Position numbers and translations under genes: made by a program. The notes below the pieces were generated by a model. That model had not been told where the DNA came from and searched no databases. It worked only from the letters and a program-made list of their open reading frames with translations. Below, in pieces: positions 1 to 5,412 of a stretch of DNA of 7,855 nucleotides (position 1 is the first letter of the stretch; each line of letters starts with the position of its first letter). The stretch lies in the NCBI GenBank assembly GCA_946540705.1, contig CAMNJD010000419.1:1-7855 (forward strand). The letters are read 5' to 3'. This stretch comes from an uncultured Ruminococcus sp. (lineage in GTDB: Bacteria; Bacillota; Clostridia; Oscillospirales; Ruminococcaceae).

Positions 1-2
1 TC

Positions 3-88
3 TTCCCCTTAGAGAACGCTGGGGAATTTCGCTCTCTGCGGAGAGCGACGAGGGCTCTGCCCTCGACCCGCAAGCCTTTGAAAAGGCT
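3..88. repeat. Run of four tandem stem-loops (palindromic intergenic element)
   Basis: Four perfect inverted repeats follow one another with only 1 to 7 bases between them. They are TTCCCC/GGGGAA (3-8 with 21-26), CGCTCTC/GAGAGCG with a TGCG loop (30-36 with 41-47), CGAGGGC/GCCCTCG with a TCT loop (49-55 with 59-65), and AGCCTT/AAGGCT with a TGAA loop (73-78 with 83-88). No open frame explains them. From memory, similar GC-rich hairpin strings recur between genes in Ruminococcus- and Faecalibacterium-like genomes, so a multicopy palindromic repeat is the likeliest reading; that is inference. It lies downstream of the leftward gene and could also stop or protect its transcript. The element may extend left of the window. 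Confidence 0.6.
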
Positions 89-115
89 GGAGCGAAACTT
101 TTCATATGGGCGAAA

Positions 116-134
116 TTAAAACTATTTGTTTTAA
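116..134 (-). terminator. AT-rich hairpin, possible weak terminator of the leftward gene
   Basis: TTAAAAC and GTTTTAA form a perfect 7-bp inverted repeat around a 5-base loop, 37 bases past the stop codon of the leftward gene. Read leftward, the stem is followed by only three T residues, and the stem has a single G-C pair. A strong intrinsic terminator would have more GC and a longer T run, so termination may instead depend on the GC-rich stem-loops further left (3-88). Confidence 0.3.
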
Positions 135-170
135 CCTTATTTTTCCGACCACCTAAAAAATTACATACCC

Positions 171-1826
171 TTATTTTTTCAGTTCTTTGTTCTGCTGCGG
201 CTCATTCTTGGTGCGTTCGGCATTTTCCGGCAGCTTGGTATTTGCAATGTGATGCAGCAGCAAATTTCCATCACCTGCTGTCGCCATTTGTCCGACCTTT
301 TTCAGGTCTTCCGGCGTCCGGATTCTGCTGACCGTTTCGTTGAAATGCGGGGAGATACCTTTCAGCAGCCCTGCAAAAGCGCGTGCCCGTTTCTTTTGGA
401 GTTCCTGATCATTTGCAAAGTCGTGGTTCGGGTCGTCCTTTCTGATCGGATCGTATACCAGCCGGGTTGCGATGATATTCGCAAAGTGCATAGCAGCTTC
501 GTTTTTCGCATCCTGAAAATGATCCTTCAAAAACTGATCGCCCTTGGAGAGCAGTGCATTGATCTCTTCCTGCGAGGATTTTATCGGATCCTTCCGGGGC
601 TGTTTCTTCTGCGGCTGCTTGTTTTCGAGATTCTTTTCATCGGTGACGCCGAGGGCTGCGAGCTCCTCGTCGATCGTGTCAATGAGATCAAGCGCAGCTT
701 CAAAACGTTCTTTGCCCATGCCGGTTTTCGGTCGCCATCCGTCCGGATTTGCGCCCTGCTTCTTTTTGACATACTCCTGTGCGGCCTTTTTTGCATCCTG
801 AAGCGCTTTGATCTTGTTTGCCTCGGAGTATTGCGGGTTTTCCTTCAGGCAGGCTTTTTTGAGCTTTTCAAAGGCTCTGGTCATTTTCATATGCTCCGGA
901 GAGGAACCGCCGCCGCCGTGCCAGTGCTTTGCCTTGAGTCCGTCTTCGAGTGCATAGACCTTGGCAAAGGTGCCGTCCAGTCCGAGCGCTTCGATCTCCT
1001 GATCTATCAGTTCAAGCTGTGCATTGGCAGCGGAAAAGCGCCGTTTGCCCATCTGTGTTCTCGGCATCCAGTCCGGATCGGGATTTCCGCCGCGCTTGGC
1101 GTCAATATAGCCTTGTGTATCCTTGCGGGCTTTCATCAGCGCTTCTGCCTTTGCGAGCGGAGAATTGCCCGAAGACTGTGTGCATTTCATCAGCTTGGCG
1201 ATCGACTTGCACATTTTCTCGTGTTCATCTGACGAGCCGCCGCGGTTCGTGACACGGTGCTTCGCCATCAGATCGGCAAGATTATCGTTAAGCGCATTGA
1301 ACAGCTCCTGATTATGCTTTTTGATCTCGGGTCTCGATTCAGACTGGCGTTCCGGCTCCTTTGGCTTTTCTTTCTGCGCCTCCGGATCCCGCACATAATT
1401 CTGATAATTCTGCCGGCGTCTTTTCTTTCGCGCTTCCTGCTCGGCATCAAGCTCTTCCTTTTCAGCGTTCAGCTGATCGAGCCTGCGCTTTTTTTCCTGT
1501 AATTCAGCATCTTTTTCGGGCTCATTCTGCTTCGGCTTTGCTTTCTTCTTGATCTCTCTTTTTTGCTCGTCGTTCTTGACCTCGGCGTTTTGCTGCTCAG
1601 CCTCCTGCTTCTTGGCTTCTCCGAGCTGTTCGATTTTTCTCTGCTCGTTTTCATCAAGCTGGATTTCCTCGACCTGCCGTTCAAACTCCCTCTGTTCCGC
1701 ATCCTCCGCCTGAGGAGGCTGTTTATTCTGCTGATTGTTGATTTTGACTTCCTTATTCTGCTCCGGTGCCTGCTGTTCCTGAACATTCTGTTTTGGCTGT
1801 TTAAGCTGTTTAATTGGATTCGGCAT
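171..1826 (-). CDS. Charged coiled-coil protein with a duplicated ~95-residue domain, function unknown
   Basis: I do not recognise a named family for this 551-residue protein. It has no signal peptide or membrane segment and should be cytoplasmic. Residues 1-165 are dominated by Gln, Glu, Lys and Arg, with long helical, probably coiled-coil stretches (about 45-140). Residues about 187-283 and 297-393 are two diverged copies of one domain: each has a GGSS/GGGGSS turn, then EHxKM, a helical stretch, G-x-NP-D-x-W (W253 and W364), T-x-MGK-x-RF, and an acidic helix ending in ALG. A Lys/Gln-rich linker (about 400-415) leads to a helical C-terminal domain (about 418-535). The start is supported by AGGAGG (1835-1840) eight bases before the ATG and by a promoter-like site at 1874-1904. 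The gene is transcribed away from the conjugation operon but shares its promoter motif. A role as a cytoplasmic accessory factor or secreted substrate of the transfer system is possible but unproven. The internal repeat and strong ribosome binding site argue that this strand, not the long open frame opposite, is coding. Confidence 0.85.
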   Translation of the reverse strand: MPNPIKQLKQPKQNVQEQQAPEQNKEVKINNQQNKQPPQAEDAEQREFERQVEEIQLDENEQRKIEQLGEAKKQEAEQQNAEVKNDEQKREIKKKAKPKQNEPEKDAELQEKKRRLDQLNAEKEELDAEQEARKKRRRQNYQNYVRDPEAQKEKPKEPERQSESRPEIKKHNQELFNALNDNLADLMAKHRVTNRGGSSDEHEKMCKSIAKLMKCTQSSGNSPLAKAEALMKARKDTQGYIDAKRGGNPDPDWMPRTQMGKRRFSAANAQLELIDQEIEALGLDGTFAKVYALEDGLKAKHWHGGGGSSPEHMKMTRAFEKLKKACLKENPQYSEANKIKALQDAKKAAQEYVKKKQGANPDGWRPKTGMGKERFEAALDLIDTIDEELAALGVTDEKNLENKQPQKKQPRKDPIKSSQEEINALLSKGDQFLKDHFQDAKNEAAMHFANIIATRLVYDPIRKDDPNHDFANDQELQKKRARAFAGLLKGISPHFNETVSRIRTPEDLKKVGQMATAGDGNLLLHHIANTKLPENAERTKNEPQQNKELKK

Positions 1827-1850
1827 TTTGGTTTCCTCCTGTGTTCTATT

Positions 1851-1865
1851 GCGCTATGTCAGCGC
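1851..1865 (-). promoter_or_regulatory. Small stem-loop at the 5' end of the leftward mRNA
   Basis: GCGCT and AGCGC form a perfect 5-bp inverted repeat around a 5-base loop. It lies between the predicted -10 site (1874-1879) and the ribosome binding site (1835-1840), so with a start near 1867 it would sit at the very 5' end of the transcript. It could be an mRNA-stabilising 5' hairpin or a small operator. It is short, so chance is possible. Confidence 0.35.
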
Positions 1866-1873
1866 TCTTATCT

Positions 1874-1904
1874 ATAATACACGCAAACCGGCGAATCGGT
1901 TGCA
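1874..1904 (-). promoter_or_regulatory. Promoter-like site for the leftward gene, TGCAACC-N18-TATTAT
   Basis: Read leftward, TGCAACC (1904-1898) is followed after exactly 18 bases by TATTAT (1879-1874), a good -10 hexamer, about 48 bases before the start codon. The upstream element does not resemble TTGACA, but it is identical in the two other copies at 2029-2059 and 3012-3042. An 11-base stretch, TTCTGCAACCG, is shared almost exactly with the copy before the pilin operon, and both have TCAG just upstream. Confidence 0.6.
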
Positions 1905-2028
1905 GAATGACTGATTTTTTTTTGAAAATTGATTTTTATAGATGAATGTCGGCGAGACAGCCAATAATATCATCGAATACAGCTTAAAATTAGTTGGGGT
2001 GCCGAATTGTGAGAAAACGAAAAGTTAT

Positions 2029-2059
2029 TGCAACCTTTTTTCCGCTTTTGGGGTATCCC
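2029..2059 (+). promoter_or_regulatory. Promoter-like site for the dockerin gene, TGCAACC-N18-TATCCC
   Basis: TGCAACC (2029-2035) is followed 18 bases later by TAT (2054-2056), inside GGGGTATCCCTTATG. The copy before the pilin operon reads AGGGTATTCTGTTATG at the same place. TATCCC is a poor standard -10, so the site may be read by an alternative sigma factor or may be a regulator site. It lies 74 bases before the TTG start, which leaves an untranslated leader of roughly 65-70 bases. Confidence 0.5.
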
Positions 2060-2118
2060 TTATGGAACGTTTGACGGAGAACCTGTTTGCTGCGATTCTG
2101 CAGACAGATGTTTTCGTG

Positions 2119-2125
2119 AAAGGAG
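2119..2125 (+). promoter_or_regulatory. Ribosome binding site that fixes a TTG start
   Basis: AAAGGAG lies eight bases before TTG at 2134. Translation from this TTG begins directly with a signal peptide. The in-frame upstream ATGs at 1942 and 2062 have no comparable site and would bury the signal peptide inside the chain; the one at 2062 also falls inside the promoter-like motif region. Confidence 0.75.
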
Positions 2126-2133
2126 ATGAGCAT

Positions 2134-2937
2134 TTGAACAGATATTCCGCCGCAGCCGCCGCACTGGCGGCTGCATGGCTGATTCCCGCGATGCCTGCTG
2201 CGGCAGCCAGTGACCCGCCGCCTATTACAGATGTAAACGGTGACGGAAAAATCACGATTGAGGATGCACTGATCATTGCGGGGCAAATGTCTGCGAACAA
2301 TTCCTCTGCGCAGAACAGCGGCAGCGAACCGTCCGGCGGAAGTGTGCTGCCGGAAAACATCCCCATCCCGGACAGCATAGCCGTTTATACCGGATATGAT
2401 TCATTTGACCGCGATATGCTGACCGTGCAGGCAGGAGAAGCCTTTACACTGACCTTGACACATACCGGCTTCGATAATTCCCTGAAGCCTGTTACAACAC
2501 CGGTTGCAGGAGCGGTTATTACCCTCAACGGCCACGACAGCGGATATGTCACAGATGACCGCGGCACGGTTACGCTCTCGCTGCCGAATGCAGGCGCGAT
2601 TACGGTCAGTGCGCAGACGGAATCGGAGCAGACCGTTCCGCCGCTGGCACAGGTTCTGGTGATCGGGAAAACCGCTGAAACACAGGCCGTTCCCGCCGCA
2701 TTCGCAAATGTGCCGACTGATGCAGGCACAGATTACGAGACGCCGCTCATCACTACCGGAATAACGGAAGCACCGGAGACTGTCCTCTACGCCCCGATTG
2801 CATCCCCGCCTATGGGCGACGCGGATGCAAAAGCGCTTCCGCCGACTGTGCCGGTGCTGTCCGGATGTGCGATTCTGGCTGCGGCCGGTGCTGCCTGCCG
2901 GAACAAAAAGCAGAAGAAGCGTGATGATATAAAATAA
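2134..2937 (+). CDS. Secreted surface protein with one dockerin-type calcium loop and a sortase-like C-terminus
   Basis: From the TTG start the product has 267 residues. Residues 1-25 form an Ala-rich signal peptide, probably cut near AAA-SD. Residues 33-44 (DVNGDGKITIED) match a dockerin type I / EF-hand loop, with D33, N35, D37 and D44 as calcium ligands, followed by the helix ALIIAGQM. Only one such repeat is present, whereas cohesin-binding dockerins normally have two. A Ser/Asn/Gly linker leads to a probable beta-sandwich region (about 97-178) that includes GYVTDDRGTVTLSLP, a pattern typical of Ig-like or carboxypeptidase-regulatory-like modules. The C-terminus has SPPMGD (224-229), a hydrophobic stretch (about 238-255) and the basic tail RNKKQKK, the layout of a cell-wall sorting signal with M where T is usual; simple membrane anchoring is the alternative. 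It sits alone between two copies of the shared promoter motif and is probably an envelope protein of the mobile element. Substrate and partner are unknown. Confidence 0.8.
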   Translation: MNRYSAAAAALAAAWLIPAMPAAAASDPPPITDVNGDGKITIEDALIIAGQMSANNSSAQNSGSEPSGGSVLPENIPIPDSIAVYTGYDSFDRDMLTVQAGEAFTLTLTHTGFDNSLKPVTTPVAGAVITLNGHDSGYVTDDRGTVTLSLPNAGAITVSAQTESEQTVPPLAQVLVIGKTAETQAVPAAFANVPTDAGTDYETPLITTGITEAPETVLYAPIASPPMGDADAKALPPTVPVLSGCAILAAAGAACRNKKQKKRDDIK

Positions 2938-3011
2938 AAGCTGCGAAAATCAGGACTTTGATTGTGCAGTATCACGAACATTGAGAAAAACCAAAATTTT
3001 TTTCAGATTTC

Positions 3012-3042
3012 TGCAACCGTTTTCCGATAATCAGGGTATTCT
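3012..3042 (+). promoter_or_regulatory. Promoter-like site for the pilin/VirD4 operon, TGCAACC-N18-TATTCT
   Basis: TGCAACC (3012-3018) is followed after 18 bases by TATTCT (3037-3042). It shares TGCAACC, a TTTTCCG block, GGGTAT and a following TTATG with the site at 2029, and TTCTGCAACCG with the leftward site at 1874-1904. It lies 59 bases before the first gene of the operon. The gaps between later genes are at most 30 bases, so this site probably serves all of them. No convincing terminator separates it from the dockerin gene, so some read-through is possible. Confidence 0.6.
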
Positions 3043-3100
3043 GTTATGAAAGGCAGAGGACTTCAACTTCAGATAAAAATGATACAAGGAGATTTCGAGG

Positions 3101-3310
3101 ATGAATGAACAGATGATTGAGGCTGCACTGGAAAGGATGTCAATGCTGATGCCGCGTGCGCCCACTGACCGTGTGGAAAATATGGTGAGAACCGTAAATC
3201 TGCTCGCAAAGAAACGAGCGGAACGCATGGGACAAACTGCTGATCCGGTCAGCAGAAGAAAAGCACTTTCCCCGCCGACGCGGGAGAAGGATAAAAACAA
3301 AACCCTATAA
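3101..3310 (+). CDS. Small cytoplasmic protein at the head of the conjugation operon
   Basis: This 69-residue protein is not one I recognise. It is basic, has no signal peptide or membrane segment, and begins with an amphipathic helical region (about 2-43) rich in Met, Arg and Lys. A short Pro-containing, Lys-rich tail that looks disordered follows. AAGGAG (3086-3091) lies nine bases before the ATG. The pilin gene starts 24 bases after its stop, so the two are almost certainly cotranscribed. Its place first in the operon fits a small regulator, chaperone or transfer accessory factor, but the sequence does not decide between these. Confidence 0.7.
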   Translation: MNEQMIEAALERMSMLMPRAPTDRVENMVRTVNLLAKKRAERMGQTADPVSRRKALSPPTREKDKNKTL

Positions 3311-3334
3311 TCACATTTTGAGGAGGAAACCAAC

Positions 3335-3739
3335 ATGAAATCCGAAATGAAAAAGAAGCTCGTATGTGTGCTCGGCAGCGCTCTTACCGCGATGACAACC
3401 GGCAGTACCATGATGCTGACTGCGTTTGCAGACGATGAAAACGATGCAAAACTCGAGGATGTTGCATCTCCGATCGTTGATCTGCTGAGCCAGGTCTTTA
3501 ATGTCCTGATGCTGCTGGTCGGCGCAGTCGGCGCAATCTACTGCATCAGCCTCGGCGTGAAGTTTGCACGCGCAGAGGAGCCGCAGGAGCGTGAAAAGGC
3601 GAAGTCTCACCTGAAGAACGCGATCATCGGCTTTGTCCTGATTTTCGTTCTGGTCGTTGCGCTGCGCATTGCGATCCCGAATCTGTCCGCGTGGATGAAC
3701 GCTGCTTCATCTTCCTCGTCTTCCTCTAGCGCAGCCTGA
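3335..3739 (+). CDS. Conjugative pilin-like protein (VirB2/TrbC type) with an oligoserine tail
   Basis: The 134-residue product has the layout of Gram-positive type IV secretion pilins. Residues 1-32 form a signal peptide with a Lys-rich start and a probable cut after TAFA. Two hydrophobic helices (about 52-75 and 96-113) are joined by a short, strongly charged loop (ARAEEPQEREKAKSHLKNA, about 78-96). That loop and the NAIIGF start of the second helix are characteristic of this group. VirB2-type subunits sit in the membrane and assemble the pilus or channel component of the conjugation machine; whether Gram-positive versions make an extended pilus is less clear. The C-terminus ends in eight consecutive serines (125-132) and two alanines. 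AGGAGG lies eight bases before the ATG, in a 17-base segment nearly identical to that of the leftward 551-residue gene, which predicts strong translation as expected for a major structural subunit. Confidence 0.85.
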   Translation: MKSEMKKKLVCVLGSALTAMTTGSTMMLTAFADDENDAKLEDVASPIVDLLSQVFNVLMLLVGAVGAIYCISLGVKFARAEEPQEREKAKSHLKNAIIGFVLIFVLVVALRIAIPNLSAWMNAASSSSSSSSAA

Positions 3740-3765
3740 CCTGATCTTCAAAGGATACATTTAAC

Positions 3766-5412
3766 ATGAAAAAGATTTCCCGCATCAGAAATCACACGCA
3801 AAAACAAATCGTGCTGGCTGCCGCAATGGTTTTTACCCTTGCGGCTTCCGGCGTGCCTCAGAGTTATTCTGCCTTTGCTGAGGATAATGAAGCGCCTGTC
3901 ACCAAGATCATGGAGCCGGAATACACGGATATTTCCATGACACGCTGGGAAAAGGTGACACCGAGCAACTACAAAACGGATTCGCAGGAGCATTACTCCA
4001 TTTTGGTTGATATGAACGGCAACATTCTGGAGGGGTATGTTGAGGATTTTGTTTACCGCGGCAACAATTCTCCCGCAATCGCTGATGTTCCGGCAAGCCA
4101 TGTCCTGCCGAAAGGCGGCGGCGTGCTTTATGCAACTCCTGACGGTGCAAAGCTCAAGGATAATATTGAGGAAGACTATTCGCACTTCATCTGGTGCAAT
4201 ATGTACCATACAATGGGATTTGGAATCCCTGTCGCTTTGGGCGATGATGTGTTTTTTACGGATGATTCCAAATACGATATCACGGGAGTCTATATCCAAT
4301 GGGCAAATGATACAAACATCCACATGGGTAAAAGCAATCCGTGGTACTATATCCGGATGCAGAGCAAATCGGGCAGAAAATACTGGCTCAAGCCTGATGA
4401 ACACGACAGCGAAGCCATTTTGACCGTAACGGAAAAGCAGGGCTGGTCGCGTTTCATTTTCCGCAATAGCAAGGATGAAGCGTCATCCAAAGCACATACA
4501 AAGGAAGGCACATGGGTACTTTGTAATGATGACTGGAATAATGACAACGAGTATCTGGTCAATGTGCATGGTGCGTGGACTTGTGCGGATGCCATAGCAT
4601 TAACATCGGATGTTTGGAATTTCGTTGAATTGTACTGGTATCAGGGCGAAAAATATCATTTTGCTGCGCTTGCCAAGACCAACACCGTGAATCCCGGCAT
4701 GACGCTTCCGATTCAGAACAGAGATGTCGCGGACAGCACCGGCAAGGTCATTCACACCAACGGCACGATTCTTCAGAACGGCTGCACGCTGACAATCGGC
4801 AAGGGCGCTGTGCTGGCGATCGAGGGCAACTTCATCAACAACGGCACGATCATCAACAACGGCGGCACGATTCTCATTAAAAAAGGCGGTTCGATTACGT
4901 CGTTCCAGCAGGGCAATACCGAATCCAAAAACGGATGCGGCAAGATCGTCAACACCGACGGCGATGTTATTATTCAGGAGGGCGGCGCGCTCTATACCGG
5001 TCTTCCGACGGATAACGGCAGTATCCTCAGCTTCGATCTCAACGGCAGCTCCACGCTCATCAATCAGGGATTGTTCGTATACGGAATGATTCAGATGAGC
5101 GCCAATGCACGCATTGAGCTTTATGAAACCAGCAAAACCTACGGCGGCATCAACAGATCGAACAACAAGAATCCGAATGATTTCCTGTTCAAGTATAATG
5201 ATGCTGTTGTCGCAAATAACGGCTCATTCCATACTTATACGCGCTGGAATTCGCTCACCTTCGCAGCGGCTCCGCACAGCTACGGTCTGACACGAAGCTG
5301 GCAGAAGAATGCAGCGCAATATCCGGTCACGGTGCTCAAAGCAGACGGCGCAGTATTCATGGATGACGGTCTGGCGGGAAACAATATTACAGTGGGGAAG
5401 CTAACACTATGA
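3766..5412 (+). CDS. Secreted protein with a beta-solenoid-like C-terminal half, conjugation operon
   Basis: This 548-residue protein belongs to no family I can name. It begins with a signal peptide (basic start, hydrophobic core about 15-30, probable cut after SAFA at 39). No later hydrophobic segment or sorting signal is visible, so it should be released or held by other proteins. Residues about 55-310 form a mixed, aromatic-rich domain with many Trp and Tyr (for example NPWYYIRM, WNFVELYWYQGEKYHF). From about 325 to 450 the chain shows short Gly/Asn-rich repeats such as NGTILQNG, NNGTIINNGGTILIKKGGSI and DGDVIIQEGGALY, typical of right-handed beta-helix or solenoid folds found in surface and carbohydrate-binding proteins. 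AAAGGA (3750-3755) precedes the ATG by ten bases, and the gene starts 26 bases after the pilin. Its stop overlaps the coupling-protein start as ATGA, indicating translational coupling. A role as an extracellular adhesin or channel accessory is inferred from context only. Confidence 0.8.
   Translation: MKKISRIRNHTQKQIVLAAAMVFTLAASGVPQSYSAFAEDNEAPVTKIMEPEYTDISMTRWEKVTPSNYKTDSQEHYSILVDMNGNILEGYVEDFVYRGNNSPAIADVPASHVLPKGGGVLYATPDGAKLKDNIEEDYSHFIWCNMYHTMGFGIPVALGDDVFFTDDSKYDITGVYIQWANDTNIHMGKSNPWYYIRMQSKSGRKYWLKPDEHDSEAILTVTEKQGWSRFIFRNSKDEASSKAHTKEGTWVLCNDDWNNDNEYLVNVHGAWTCADAIALTSDVWNFVELYWYQGEKYHFAALAKTNTVNPGMTLPIQNRDVADSTGKVIHTNGTILQNGCTLTIGKGAVLAIEGNFINNGTIINNGGTILIKKGGSITSFQQGNTESKNGCGKIVNTDGDVIIQEGGALYTGLPTDNGSILSFDLNGSSTLINQGLFVYGMIQMSANARIELYETSKTYGGINRSNNKNPNDFLFKYNDAVVANNGSFHTYTRWNSLTFAAAPHSYGLTRSWQKNAAQYPVTVLKADGAVFMDDGLAGNNITVGKLTL

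Noticed and set aside
249..1232. Long rightward open frame (327 codons) opposite the leftward 551-residue gene
   Set aside because: It has no credible ribosome binding site, its composition is that of an antisense frame (Leu/Cys/Arg/Phe-rich), and it lies wholly inside a gene with a strong start and internal domain repeats.
1942..2133. N-terminal extension of the dockerin gene from ATG 1942
   Set aside because: There is no binding site before it, it contains the promoter-like motif, and it would place the signal peptide internally. TTG at 2134 with AAAGGAG is far better.
2941..2969. Possible terminator after the dockerin gene (CTGC/GCAG around AATCA/TGATT)
   Set aside because: The stem is interrupted and no T run follows; the nearest T tract is about 28 bases further on. 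At most a weak structure.
3748..4404. Leftward open frame of 218 codons
   Set aside because: It is antisense to the signal peptide and N-terminal domain of the 548-residue secreted protein, with no ribosome binding site seen.
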